Positions 26,878 through 39,793 of a stretch of DNA of 64,000 nucleotides are shown here, piece after piece. The stretch is from the NCBI GenBank assembly GCA_028386065.3, contig JAKUCV010004340.1, positions 1-64,000 on the forward strand. The letters run 5' to 3'. Made by a program: the position numbers and the translations under genes. Under the pieces are notes generated by a model that ran no database searches, was not told the origin of the DNA, and saw only the letters and a list, made by a program, of their open reading frames with translations. Position 1 is the first letter of the stretch, and the number at the start of each line of letters is the position of its first letter. The DNA comes from Turnera subulata. Lineage: Eukaryota > Streptophyta > Magnoliopsida > Malpighiales > Passifloraceae.

Positions 26878-28990
26878 TCAAATAAGAGTTAGTTTACATT
26901 TAGGACCCTTCCAAGCTAAAACACTAGCGGGGCAAAAAAGAACAGCCGCGAAATCGTAAGGGAAGGATGGTTGTGTGGCCTTAAACCAAAATAAAGAACG
27001 AATCAGGACGACATCCAACATCCTGCTCCAGTCAACCGTTTTACCTTCGAAGATGAGTTTGTTCCTAGCCAGCCAGATGTTCCATATGCATGCAGAGAAT
27101 ATGACCATCCATGGTGCTGTGGCTTTGTTGGAGTCAACAAGGCCCATCCATTGGATATATAGCGACTGAAGTGTCTGGGGCATGCACCATTTAATGCCCC
27201 ACCAAGCACATATCTTGTTCCATANNNNNNNNNNNNNNNNNNNNNNNNNNNNNNNNNNNNNNNNNNNNNNNNNNNNNNNNNNNNNNNNNNNNNNNNNNNN
27301 NNNNNNNNNNNNNNNNNNNNNNNNNNNNNNNNNNNNNNNNNNNNNNNNNNNNNNNNNNNNNNNNNNNNNNNNNNNNNNNNNNNNNNNNNNNNNNNNNNNN
27401 NNNNNNNNNNNNNNNNNNNNNNNNNNNNNNNNNNNNNNNNNNNNNNNNNNNNNNNNNNNNNNNNNCAGCACGAATCAAGGTCACCCTTCCTCCCAGAGAC
27501 AAAAATTTGCCTTTCCAAGAGGCGAGTCTATTCTTAATTCTATCAATAACCGGTTCCCATGCCTTGGCTCTTCTCATATTTTGACCAATTTGCAGTCCCA
27601 AGTACGAAATTGGTAGATGCTCGACTTTCCCCAAAAGCATGTCAGCCAGTTGGTTCATCCTCTGGTTATTTATATTGATTCCCACTAGACTGCTCTTATG
27701 GAAATTAATGCTTAGGCCTGAGACAGCTTCAAAGCATCTTAGGCATCGTTTCAGATTCAAAAGAGAGGAATCAGTGTCTGGGCAAAAAAATAAAGTATCA
27801 TCCGCAAACTGAAGCAGGGAGCCGGCTACTGATCTCACACGTAGTTCTTGTATCAGTCCCAATCGGATAGCTTCCTTAACCAAACAGGATAGACCCTCAA
27901 CCACAATGTTAAATAAGAGAGGGGATATAGGATCCCCTTGCTTTAAGCCCCTGCCCGCTGTGAATTCTTCTGATGGACAGCCATTTATCAGCACCGAGAT
28001 TTTGGGAAGGCAGATACAACCCTTGATCCACTCCTTCCATTTGTCCCCAAACCCTATGGCCGACATTAGGTCTAGTAGAAAGTCCCATGAAACTGAATCA
28101 AAAGCTTTTCGAAAATCGATCTTCCACATTATAGCCTTCATCTTCAATTTCTTGACTTGGTGCACCATTTCAGATGCGGATAAGACACAATCAAGAATCT
28201 GCCTCCCTTCGATGAAAGCATGTTGATTCCCACTGATGATCGAAGGCAAGACATCTTTTAACCTCTTGGCTAGGATTTTTCCGATGATTTTGTAAAGACC
28301 ATGTATAAGGCATATTGGTCTATAGTCATCAAAGCCAAGAGCTTCCAGTTTTTTCGGTATGAGACATAGAAAACTTCGGTTGACTCCTTTGGGTAGCACT
28401 CCAGTCTTGAAAAATTCCTCAACGAACTCCATTAAGTCCTTACAAATAAAAGGCCAGGCCCTCCTGTAGAAATTCATGTTGAAACCATCCGGACCTGGAG
28501 CCTTATTCCCATCACACTCCCATATAGCCTCTTTCACCTCCTTCTCTTCAATGGGCCTTTCCAATCTTTTAGCTTGCAGCTCTGAAATCTTGCTAATAGG
28601 AGTGTTACCCCATTTAAAGTTGGATTTAGGCGATGACAGAAAAATGTTCTGAAAATATTCCTGGGCAGCCGATTTTATCTCTGCTGGTTCCTCCAAAATA
28701 CGATCTTTAACTGTTATGTGCCGTATGGAGTTCCTTCTACCCCGGTTGCATGCACTCAGATGAAAGAACCTTGTGTTTTTATCTCCAAGTCTAATCCAGT
28801 TGATCCTCGACTTCTGTCTTTAAAGGCATTCCTGCTGATTCTGTCTCCTAGCCAAAGTGGTTTTCCATTCACCCAACTGCTGACTTTCCTCGTCGCTCAA
28901 ACGCCGAGTATCAGTGATTTTATCAATCCCATCTATCTTCTCTTCCAGATCTTTAATGTCTTGATCAATATTCCGGAATTTTTCTCTGTT
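26878..28990 (-). pseudogene. LINE reverse transcriptase ORF2 remnant
   Basis: Reading on the minus strand, a linker with RINWIRLGDKNTRFFH leads into the RT domain: NKAPGPDGFNMNFYRRAWP, IPKKLEALGFDDYRPICLI, KIDFRKAFDSVSWDFL, GLKQGDPISPLLFN and the catalytic FADDTLFF box. A C-terminal part with WNIWLARNKLIFEG resembles the zinc-binding RVT region. A stop (TAA) interrupts the linker at 28822-28824. The 241-base gap at 27225-27465 hides the segment after the thumb. The 5' half of ORF2 is absent, so the copy is dead. Confidence 0.88.
27225..27465. other. Assembly gap (241 N)
   Basis: A run of unknown bases within the LINE. The coding frame resumes on the far side in a compatible LINE region, so the gap is probably of roughly correct size, but this cannot be proven. 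Confidence 0.98.
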
Positions 28991-29016
28991 CCATATTCGA
29001 TCGGTTTGCTTGTTTT

Positions 29017-32000
29017 AAGCAATCATCAATAACAAGAAATTAGGAACTGTACTGGTGTGTCCTGAATTTTCTCGACAGACATTTTCCTGTGGAAATATTT
29101 TGGAGAGTGCAAATAACAGTGATACTATTCGTACTTTAGCCTGCCTAAAACTGCTCGAGTTCTTTCCAAAAGGACGTTAGAGCATAGGAATAAATGGTGA
29201 TTCTGTATCACAGGTCAAAACTTAACAAATGATTCTGTATGAAAATAGATATTCTTGGCCAAATTGCATGTTGCTTTACTAGTTTCCAAAGCATGAACCC
29301 GCAGATAAGATGGCATACATAGGGTGTCTAGAAGTGACTTAAATGGACCAATGCAATGGTTAATTTAAGTAAACTGTTTTGAATTTCTTCACCAACTTAT
29401 ATGGTGTCGCAACAAGGAGTAGGATAAATTGGTTAATTTTGGTAAACACCCGGCCAGGATTGGAATCCCAAACAGCAAAAAGCAAGCAGCCTGTCCGAAC
29501 TCCGAACTGAAGTTTGTAAATTTCGGTCAGGCATGAACTAGAGTTTCAAATTTTAGTTTGGGCCAGATCCGAATTCTTGAAACATTTCAATTCGGTCACA
29601 CTCCTTGCCTACATATTGATTGGATTGCATGTTCAGATTGTCAAATTAGGTACACTCGATGATTATCACACTCGTTTGTAATTCCCAGATTCTGATCACC
29701 AGTTTCTTATTAAGCTGAAGATTTTCAAAACAGTAACTGACCTCCATATTTTTGCAATACACACTAATAGTGCCTCCAAAAGAGCCCAGGGCGCGACACA
29801 GATCGAATCCGGATCAGAAAAAAGTCCAGGTGCACAATTAAATGTCAATGAAAAACCCAAGCAGACAGCAAAACGCCAGCTAATGAGTTCCAGTTTTCCC
29901 CCTTTAACCAATTCACTTGCAAAGAATGGAAAATAGTGCGATTTTATGGACGCACCATCATTTTCTTAATCTAGTTATCTCTTCCTTTTAAAACTTTTTG
30001 AAATCCAAACAAGACAACTTAAAGCCAACTGTAAATTGCTTTTTTTTTTTTGGTTGTGGTGGCTAATTTGCATTTGGTTTCGTCTACCCAGAGCCAATAC
30101 CATAATCAGATAGTAGTTCACAAACTTGGCCATCATAATCATTAATTACTGCATCTCTTGTCCGCTTCGCCTTGTATCAGCGGCGAGTTGTTCATTTTGT
30201 CTGCATATCCAAAATTAACCAAAGTTCCTCACAAACTCAAACTACTGTAGATATATCTCTGGGTTCTCGAAAGGTGGTTTTATTGGACTCATGGTTGACA
30301 AGAAACAAGACAACTTTTTTTCAATGGCTTTTGTCTCTATTTCTTTATGGGTAGAGACCAAATCTTGCAAGGCTCAAACTCAAAAGACTTTCTTGAGATC
30401 ATTTCTCAGCCGCAAAAGGGAAAAGTACTGGCACCACATGACAAAGCAGAAGTCAAAATTAGACATGTACTTTGGCAGCTGCCATTCCCTTCTTTGTAGA
30501 TTGTATGAAGAAGCATGAACTGTCAAACCCAAAATTCACATAAATTTTATCCCATCATTTAAGATACTATCCTCCCTATTAAGGGAAGAAAAAACCGAAG
30601 CCCACCCTCCAGTAACATTTTCAAGTTTCAACCACTCTCTCCTAATAGGGCACGCCACAATAACTCTTACATTTTTACTCTTTTTATCATTCCTCATTTA
30701 TGGAAAAAGCTATTTTATGCAAGTGTACTTATATATTTTGGTAAAGATTATTTTACCCAAAAAGTGCATGTCTACCACTGATACTTTAATCATAACCAAT
30801 AAAAGATTCTCTCTCATTCTCAAAAAATAAAAGATTATCTCTAATCACTTTACGGAAACAAATATCATTCTTGTTGTTAATATATTAGAAAGTGATTGAC
30901 TATAGATAGGAGAATATAATAGAATTTGCCACCACGAGCTTTTGGCTCAACACACCATAGGAAAAAAAAGAAACAAAAAAGACCCAATTGCAAAGTCATA
31001 AGCAATTCTGGTCAGCTACAAAGAATCCAGTTGGTCAGGTACTGCCACTCTCTCATGTACAGTTGTCTTACGAGCGAACCGGACTTTTCTTCCTAGTTTG
31101 GCTCCACTTTCGAATCTCGTCGTTTCTTTTCCTTTCCTTTTCTTTTATCAGCCTGCCTACAACAATACAACACATGTTGCATATTATTAGTATTGCCTTT
31201 TGTTTTGTTGTCTTTTCACACCATACTCCTGAAACTTAAAAAAGAGAACAGTCTCTCTATTGTGCACGTCGCGTACTGGGGGTGAGTATTTCTCTCCTCC
31301 TTTCTTGCATGCATTCGTTTGGTTTCCGCCGAGTTTCTCTAACCTGACAACAACCGCTTTAAAAAAAAAAAAAAAAACAGATCTAAACTCACACGCCCTT
31401 TGCTTCTCCGTTTTGTACGAGGGTTATCTCTGGTTAGTGGGTAGGTTAATACTAGAGTGATCTAGCTGTCATATCACCTCCACGTCTTTTCGCTCTCACT
31501 TTTGTCGGCCTCTGGTTTTTCTTCCTTCTGGTGTAGAGTAGTACGTCGACTAACCAAAAAGATTCTGTAATTCTTGGATTTTGGATTTTGGATATCTATC
31601 TATCTTATCCAGGTCTTATCCAGGCACTACAACTGGGTGTCATCCGATTATACATAAGGTGAATTGTCGAGAATAGTCCTGCATGGATTCGCTCATGATT
31701 CCCAGACAACCTGTTTGGCTGTACTTTTCGATAAGGGCCAAGAAAGTAGCTCTTTTTTTTTTTTTTGTGGGGATGTGGTCTGCTATTGTTCTTTGTGATT
31801 ATAATGTGTTCTCTACTTCTACGTCAGTGACTTTAAATCTTCTATATTTTGGTGATGGATCTTGAATATGCTGTCAATTGTGTGTTGATTCCTGTCTTTT
31901 GCGCTCTTCTTCTTCCAGTCCTGTTTTCTTGTCTTCCCTGATGTCAGGATAACCAAAAAAAAATCAATTTATTCCTTACAGTCCAGAGACTATCTGGTAG

Positions 32001-32133
32001 GAAGAATTATCTAAACATAAATGTCTTTGATTCAAATTCCTATCTGCTGATTTTGTAGGTAAAAGCATAGATACTGGATATCAGGTATTAGAGGAGCCAC
32101 TGCCAGAGTAGAGTAGCTCCCCTGTCTGGCAAC
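29017..32133. other. Interval between the LINE and the second transporter
   Basis: No exons or RNA genes recognised. The last part (about 31000-32133) is CT-rich and probably promoter and leader of the next gene, possibly with a leader intron. Apart from the micro-insertion at 30798-30842 I see no structured repeat. Confidence 0.45.
30798..30842 (+). repeat. 11-bp A-tailed micro-insertion between 17-bp near-identical repeats
   Basis: AATAAAAGATTCTCTCT at 30798-30814 and AATAAAAGATTATCTCT at 30826-30842 differ at one base. CATTCTCAAAA lies between them. Confidence 0.55.
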
Positions 32134-34956
32134 ATGGTAGAAACTGATGATTATACAGCAGATGGGACGGTTGATCTCCGTGGAAATCCTGCCGATAAGA
32201 AGAAAACTGGAAACTGGAAGGCTTGCCGCTATATTCTTGGTATGATCTTTACATATATATTTGGTTGGATTACTTTAGATTTTTTTCTCTGAAACATTAG
32301 AGGGAACATCTGATTTCTGTTACAATCGTGTTTAAAAATTGCATATACCAGGGAATGAGTGCTGTGAAAGGTTGGCATATTATGGGATGAGTACCAATCT
32401 GGTGAACTATCTTCAGGATCGTCTACACCAGGGAAATGTCACTGCATCAAACAATGTCACCAACTGGTCTGGAACTTGTTATGCCACACCCCTGATAGGA
32501 GCTTTTCTGGCTGATGCATATCTGGGAAGATATTGGACAATTGCCATTTTCGTTATCATCTATATCTGTGTAAGTGCATCACAAATCCCTCTTTGCCTTT
32601 GGTTGAGTTAATCATATCACATTTTTGGACGTCTCTGTTTGGCCCATTCTATAATTTCTTGAACGAAGTAATTTTAATTTTTAATTTAGAATGAGTATAA
32701 CCAAGATAATTCCTGCACAGGTTGACAGTACAGTTCCTGCTCTTTTTTTTTTCTTTTTAATATAACTTGAAAAGACGGATGAGACTAGGAATTTTGAAGA
32801 CATTAAAGGCATTTATTAGGGGAAAAGGGGGAAATATATCAAGTCTTAAAGCCTTTTAAGGGCATAAAAAGGTTACAGTTATATACCATCCTCTTGCAGA
32901 CTAAACCATGCAGAAATGATGAGCCCTTACTTTCTTGCAGGGAATGGGACTCTTAACATTGACTGCGGCTGTTCCTGGACTAAAGCCTACTTGTAATGAA
33001 GGTTCCTGCCACCCAACATCAGGACAAACTGCAGCATGTTTTATTGCACTCTATATGATTGCTCTTGGCACTGGTGGAATCAAGCCTTGCGTGTCATCCT
33101 TTGGTGCGGATCAATTTGATGAAAATGATGAAGCGGAGAAGAAAAAGAAGAGTTCCTTCTTTAATTGGTTTTACCTTTCGATTAATATTGGCGCACTTAT
33201 TGCCTCCTCTATTTTGGTGTGGATTCAGATGAATGTTGGCTGGGATTGGGGATTTGGAGTCCCCGCAGTTTCCATGGCAGTAGCAGTTGTGTTTTTCTTT
33301 GTCGGAAGCAAGTTATACCGGATTCAGAAACCCGGTGGGAGTCCCATTACAAGGATTTTCCAGGTTATTGTTGCATCCTTGAGGAAAACAAATGTCAAAG
33401 TACCCGATGACAAATCTCTACTTTACGAGATAGAAAAAGAGGAAAGTCAAATCCAAGGAAGCCGCAAGCTGGAGCATACTGACAAATTTAAGTAAGTAAT
33501 GAAGCCAAAAGAGTGAATGATTCACTGAATGCATTATTTATTTTGAGTTTCATCACTTTCCATAGATCTCTTAAGATGTTTTTAAAGATTCTTCTTCCAG
33601 TATCTGTTTATTATTATTATTATTTTTTTTTGCATAAAACATTTTGCCTTGCTCTTATTATAGACTTGTTTTAGCATTGTCTATTTTTGTTGCATGCTTG
33701 TTTTTCTTTTATAAACACCCTGCCATTTGCCATTGGGCTTCTCTTTACACTGTATCCTGTACTTTTTGTGAAAAAAATTGTCCAAGCCATAATACTTATC
33801 TAAACTCCCAACTGTCATCCAAAGGATACTTATGTGGGCTTAACTACTTGGAAGGTTTTGAAAGGAAACAAACCACGATGAAACATCTGGTGGAAGGTAG
33901 GAAATGTTCTTGCTTGGAATGATTAGCCACTCAACAGAATTTTCTCCTAAGAACTCACAGTGAGAATCGGCCATTGTATCAATTTGCCAAGCCACATAAT
34001 TAAGAGTTTCTTATTTCTTGTTCCATCACTCTTTTTCCTTTTCAATACGTCATTTTAGCTTGAGATAGTACTCTTATTTTATTTGCTGATATACTCTAAT
34101 CTAATCAAACCCTGCCAAATTCAGGTTCTTAGACAAGGCTGCTGTGGAGACCGAAGAGGATAGAAGCAATGGCTTGTCAGACCCATGGCGACTCTGCACG
34201 GTAACGCAGGTAGAGGAGCTCAAGGCCATTGTCAGGTTGCTCCCAATCTGGGCATCTGGAATACTCTTTGCAACAGTTTACACCCAAATGAGCACCATGT
34301 TTGTTTTGCAAGGCAACACCATGGACCAACACATGGGTCCAACTTTCACCATTCCATCAGCATCCCTCTCCCTATTTGACACCGTCAGTGTCATCTTCTG
34401 GGCTCCCGTATATGACCGGATCATCGTCCCGAATGCCAGGAAGATCACGGGCCATGAACGAGGCTTCACCCAGCTCCAACGCATGGGCATCGGCCTTGTC
34501 ATTTCCATATTCTCCATGCTCGTTGCTGGGATACTGGAGGTCTCTAGGCTCCACTTTGTCCGGAGACACAACTACTATGATCTTAAAACCATCCCTATGT
34601 CTATCTTCTGGCAAGTCCCTCAGTATTTTCTGATTGGATGTGCAGAGGTTTTCACTTTCATTGGGCAGCTGGAGTTCTTCTACGACCAGGCACCTGATGC
34701 TATGAGGAGTTTGTGTTCTGCTCTGTCATTAACAACTATTGCTCTAGGGAACTACCTGAGCACTCTCCTTGTTACCGTCGTGACTAAAGTTACTACAAGG
34801 GGTGGCAAGCTTGGTTGGATTCCGGACAACCTGAACAGAGGACATCTTGATTACTTCTACTGGCTCTTGGCTTTCCTAAGTGTGATTAATTTTCTTGTTT
34901 ATCTCTGGATAGCTAGGTGGTATAAGTACAAGAAAGCTACAGGGCGTGCTAATTGA
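32134..34956 (+). CDS. NPF8-type proton-coupled di/tripeptide transporter (PTR1/PTR5-like), copy 2
   Basis: Tandem paralogue of the gene at 24600. Exons: 32134-32239, 32352-32569, 32941-33491 and 34125-34956, giving 568 aa. Exons 1, 2 and 4 have exactly the same lengths as in copy 1 and exon 3 is one codon shorter. All introns are GT-AG. Landmarks are the N-terminus [25 protein letters not shown] at 38-42, [29 protein letters not shown] and the C-terminus [11 protein letters not shown], which is very like the PTR1/PTR5 tail. It should be a tonoplast or plasma-membrane peptide/H+ symporter. Which membrane cannot be told from sequence. Introns 2 (371 nt) and 3 (633 nt) are larger than in copy 1. 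Appears intact. Confidence 0.94.
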
Positions 34957-36249
34957 GGGCATAGTAGTGGTTGCTGTATTCAAGTTGTGTAGCTGGTTCC
35001 ATCTTTTAGCTGTACTCTTTTCAAGTTTGCTCCTGTTTTTTCTTCTCTTTTCTCTCACATTTGTTAGCTTGTGTGGAACAGTACAATACTTGTGTAGATA
35101 TGATGCTTTGGCTTGTTAGGCTATTCTTAGTCTAGTATGACTCTTATGATATGATTATAATTTGAAGCTTTGGGGATTTGTCTAAGGAATAAATTTCTTG
35201 TAGAGTGTTCAAAATGAAATACTTTTGTAAACAGGACGTTGGATGGACCCCCCTTTTGTCCATGGCGAACGACGACGAATGGGGTGGTCCTAGTTACAAA
35301 AAACTTGGCCAAATAGCAAAGATGTTACCGATTTTGGATGTTAATGGGTGGGACTGGACTGGTATAGGGAAGATGTGTTATGTGTTATTTTCCAACTCCT
35401 TTTTTATATAGGTTTCTTTTTAAGCTAACTTTTTTTATATATGATCTTTCTTTACATCTGCGTTTTTAATATGTTAGAGTATGTTATAGAAATTTAGTTT
35501 TGCATGTCTTTTGAAAGTAAAGAAGATGCGATTATCTCTATATCAGTTGGTCGCTATCTCTACTTCAGTGTTATATTTTAACAACAAGAGAAGAGAGTTT
35601 TTAATAAAATTTGCTAAACCCACCCCAAGAATTGCTAAACCTGATTATGTCTTTTTTAGGTAAAAGCATCCATTGAAATATTAAACAAATACAGGCTCAA
35701 AATTCAAATAGTCCAAGCATTCTAAATTGATCTATTAAATTGGCTGCAGTGAAAGAGGTTGAACCTCCATGCTAGCACATCCTGATAATTAACAAAGAGT
35801 ATCACTAGAAGGAAGGTACAGATGCTCTGCAAAGCATTACCTATGCCAATATCATTGCCTACATTACACTCATACCTACAGCAAACGATTTGGACAAATA
35901 GAGCCTGAGTTTGATGAGAAATAAAGATGGCTGATACGCAGGGATGGCACGTTTGACTGAGGAAAAACTTTGCATAGCTTTCCAACCAGCTAGTACTAAA
36001 CTTCAAGATTTTCTCACTCACAAAATATCGAATACTTGGTGTGGAACTACTTGAAACCTCCATCATTATGGAAATAAGATGAACCTTAGCTCATTGAAAA
36101 ACAAAGTACTAAAAGTCTCTCAACCGGGACCGAATGGTACTCAAGGGGAATTCAACCCCAACTAGATAAATAAATAGGATTGTTATTTTGAATTCAAAAT
36201 AACCTATGGGGATTAGAAGTTCTGGCTGAGGAAGAAATTTATTTATTGC
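34957..36249. other. Gene-free interval
   Basis: The first few hundred bases are presumably 3' UTR and terminator of the transporter. The remainder is AT-rich with no recognisable feature. Confidence 0.5.
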
Positions 36250-36520
36250 ATAGAAAAAAAATAGAGGAACGTATAAGAGGGAGAAGATAATGAACACTTC
36301 TCAGTCGAGAGTATTTAAAAATTTTGAAAATTATTCACAAATGATTATAATAATGAGGCGATTTGCTTCTCGTATTGTAATTTTTTTGACATATTTCTAA
36401 TTTAGTTTAGTTTACATGTCAAAAAAAGTATTGGTGTGGTATGCTGAACAGCAGATGGAAAAATGATTGCAAAGATGATTGATTGCTGTTCTTGATGGGT
36501 TTTGTGTTCATCACCATTGG
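36250..36520. repeat. Left copy of a direct repeat flanking the TIR element
   Basis: The segment from ATAGAAAAAAAATAGAGGAA to GTGTTCATCACCATTGG is repeated with point differences at 40264-40511. The right copy lacks about 35 bp near 36448-36482. It is too long to be a target-site duplication. Confidence 0.9.
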
Positions 36521-37033
36521 GAGCAGCAGCTATAGGGTCAAGTACCTTTTTAGGCTCCTGAGTTTCGCGTTTGTATATCTGGGAGTTTTTCAATCTCTTT
36601 TATATACCCCGAGTTTAGAATTTTGTCCTTTTTCTGTACTTCGGGCAGCCCGGGTGATAACGTGGTCATCTGCCCGGATCCATCTGACACATATCAGATT
36701 TTTATTAGACCATGTAGTTTTAAACAGTGGGACCCACCTTTTCTCCAGAATTTAAATTTCAAAAAATTCAAAAAATTTTATCCGATTTTAAAATTAAAAT
36801 ACCGGTTGGTTGACCCGATTTTATTCCCGGTTTGCCCAACACGGTCTGAGTTTGAAAAAAATCTACCCAATCAATTTAACTCCTGATTTATTCCTATAAC
36901 CTATCCTTTTCTTTTTTGTCTTTTTGTTTTTTTTTCTCTTTCTTTTTCTTCTCTTCTTCCTCCCCACTCACCTGCACCCACGCATCCCGTCACTTCTCCT
37001 TTTCCATTATCTCTTAATTCCCCTAATCTCTTC

Positions 37034-37334
37034 CATAATCATCTCTCAACTCTCTTCCTTTCCCCTCCATCTCTACTCACACTTGACCCATCATCATCAC
37101 CCTCATCTATCCTTGAATAATTGGGGTTTCTGTTAAAACAAGAGAAGATGCCGAAGCCGAAAGTGCAGAGGACGAAGAGAGCAAAGAGGAAGAGGAAAGG
37201 GAGGCCCTTGAAAGGCCTGAGCCTGTATTTGTAAGAGATCTGGAGGTACTGGGTGGGGCCATCAGATTTGGGTGGCGGGTCGGCCGGGGCGGGCTCATCG
37301 AGTGGAGGAGGCTTGGAGAGGAGAGGGTGTGAAG
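37034..37334 (-). pseudogene. Captured gene fragment, resembling the N-terminus of a choline-transporter-like membrane protein
   Basis: A minus-strand frame of about 100 codons reads SHPLLSKPPPLDEPAPADPP, then QYLQISYKYRLRPFKGLPF, a hydrophobic helix (LFLFALFVLCTFGFGIF), then NRNPNYSRIDEGDDDGSS and a stop. The proline-rich leader, the YLQISY...RPFKxLPF block and the FGFGIFS..RN end look like the start of plant plasma-membrane choline-transporter-like (CTL/SLC44) proteins, a comparison made from memory. Only the first of the expected ~10 membrane helices is present. The fragment lies wholly between the element's TIRs, and an LTR insertion cuts its 5' side at 37335, so it is not a working gene. 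Confidence 0.6.
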
Positions 37335-39793
37335 GTGTGATGCCCCAGATATACCCAGGTGCCTAGAGGGACACTCATATGACGATAGTCGGGTGTTACT
37401 TGTCCTTCGAGGACATTCGTGTTAGTTGGATTGTGTATTCGGTATCTTGTGGGTGATGTTCACATTTCATATGTACATGATATTATGGGTCTTGGCTCGG
37501 TAAAATGTGCTGGTGTCGGATTATGACAATGGTGCACATTGGCTTGGCCTAGTGTGCACAAATGGGTTCGGAGTGACCCGATGGCACAATTGGCCTATTT
37601 AGGGGTACCAAGTACTCGACTTAGATAATCGGTTGATAAGTGATGGATTATTTTAGGAATGTATTACTTGGTGCAATTAGTGCATTGGAGGTACAATTGC
37701 CCAATGAGGATACCCGTTGGCTCGAGTTGGCACGAAATGGTGCACAACGGGGGCACTGGGGTGCCTGTTGGTGCACAATTGGGCCCGAGTGTGTGATTGG
37801 CCAAACCAAACAATTAGAGTGAGCCATGTGGCTCGAGAATTAGCTGATGTTGGTGTTTGGTGTGCAAGCTAGTAGGTCAGGTGTCACAAGTCAATTGGTC
37901 GGAAATAAGCACGAGGTGGCACGTGCTTGTGCAAGTGGCACACTTTGGGCAAGAGGTGAAAAGTGGGTGCTTAGTCACTTACTTGGGAATGCTTTAAGGT
38001 GAAAGCAAGTGCCTCACCCTATCACTTCCTGTCCAAAATTCGTGCTCAGCCTTGAGAGGATAAAGAAAGAGAGAAAGAGAGAAAAAGAAGAGAAGTGAGC
38101 AAAGGGGTTCTACTCTCGGGCAGACTGACCCCTAGCCACTAAAATAGTAATTCCAGCCAAACCACTGGTTAGAATCGAATGAAACTAAAGCCAAATGTTA
38201 GATAACATCTATAGATTTCATATGGCACCAAGTTTGTGGGATTTGGAGCAAAACTGGGCGAGTTATACTCTCTGCAATTAGACTGTTCTGCAGCTATCCA
38301 GCAGCGGTGCTCCTGCTTGACCTAGTCTTGGTGTTGAAGCCATATCTGGAGCTACAGACCTTAGATTGAGGTGTTCTTGGTAGCTCTGGAAAGATAATAG
38401 GCAGGGCTACAACTCTTATGTTGATGACCGAAGCTGGTTCTGCCTTTATGGGCTTTGTATTTCGGGTTGAAGTTCCTGCTTGTGCAGGGCAGCTTCTGCC
38501 CGAATTGGAGAAAGAAAAGTGTTGTGTAGTTGGATTGTGGTTTACATGATATGCTTGCTGTGATTTGTTTATAATGTGTATTTACCTGTGTTTAATAGGG
38601 ACCTATGATCCTTGGATGCCCAAGGGCTCTAAAGGGCAAGAATGCTTAGCATTTGGTGTCATAGTGCTAGGTAAGTAGATGATGCGTACTTGTGATTGTT
38701 TCTATTGTGTGCTTGCTGGGCAAATGGCCCAATTACTTGGTTTGCTTGCTGTTGGCGCCTATGGTGCATCTGGTACTAGTTATTTACCTATGGTTGGTTT
38801 GCTGGTTGTGCCCAAGGGGCTATGCATTGCACTTGCATAAATTTTCATTGATGTGGATCGTTGGCCAATGGATCATGTGGCTAGTGCAAGCAGGGCTTGT
38901 ACGCACCGTGAGATTGGTGGGAACTTGCGATGTGCGCCACATGACAGGTTATGGAACCTTGCGGAAGATATTTCCCGCTTGGTATTATTGACAGGTTGGG
39001 TCATTGCGGTGTGGGATCTGCTTGGCCAGAGGGTGGTGCTACGAAGGGCGGTGTGTGTGCCTTGATAGCAAGCCATATTCACTTGTGGGCTATTCGGTTA
39101 TGCCTTGTACGTGGGGCTATGGGATACGGTTGTGCATGTGTGCAGGGCTGCCAAGACATGCGAGTAGGCCTCGAGTACATCACTTGGCTTACCCGTGGGC
39201 CTGACCACGGACGATTGAATACCTTGCCTGATTAGATGCATATTTGTTGAGCATTGCATGCCTTGAGTGGTTATTGCTTGTGTGCACATTTGCTTACTGA
39301 GTTTTATACTCACCCCCTTCTCCCCTTGTCTTGCAGGTGCGAGAATGAGTATACGGGCAGTAGGTCGATGGGTATAGTCGGGATGGTCATTTTACTGGTT
39401 GTTTAATTGTATTAATTTACTAAAGAGGTTATAACTTGGATTGTAAGTGGTATTTCCCCTTGTAGCAAGAATTTTATAACATTAGTGGATGTGGCCTAAT
39501 AAATGAGTTTTATAGTTTTTAGTGCCTTATGTTGCCTTTGCTTGGTTAGTTTGTTTCCGTTTACGCTGCGTATATTCTTGGTTATTAACCTGCTAGACAA
39601 AGGTGACTAGTTTCTATAGAGCTCGTTATAGGCCTTGGGGTGCCTTGTGGCACGAAGTGAGTGTACATGGTACCTGACTGGTCGCGCTACATGTTGTAGA
39701 GAGAGGATGCAAGTATTTTATTTTTCTCAATCATTGTCTGGGTTTACTTTCATATGTGATATGCGTAAGCGTACTTGTCAGGCAGAAAAACAT
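37335..39793 (+). mobile_element. LTR-like insertion nested in the TIR element
   Basis: It starts (G)TGTGATGCCCCAGAT and ends AAAAACA(T), with TGAAG on both sides (37330-37334 and 39794-39798) as a probable 5-bp target-site duplication. The canonical TG and CA lie one base inside these borders. It shares the ACTCACCCCC...TTGCAGGTGCGAG motif (near 39309) typical of the long LTRs elsewhere in this window. No gag or pol is seen. The part from 37500 to 38000 is rich in GGTGCACAA and TTGGC repeats. Confidence 0.65.

Larger units (their letters stand above)
26741..28999 (-). mobile_element. 5'-truncated LINE (non-LTR retrotransposon) with 17-bp target-site duplication
   Basis: ATCGGTTTGCTTGTTTT occurs at 26724-26740 and 29000-29016, bracketing the element. 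On the minus strand the 3' end reads CAATAAAATTTCGTATTCATC followed by an A-run abutting the left repeat, and the body encodes a LINE reverse transcriptase. Only about 2.26 kb remains, so the endonuclease part is missing, as usual after incomplete target-primed reverse transcription. The insertion lies in the 3' flank, probably the 3' UTR or terminator, of the transporter at 24600, in antisense orientation. Confidence 0.9.

Noticed and set aside
26878..27518. Plus- and minus-strand frames spanning the N gap as separate genes
   Set aside because: They exist only because unknown bases contain no stops. The flanks belong to the LINE ORF.
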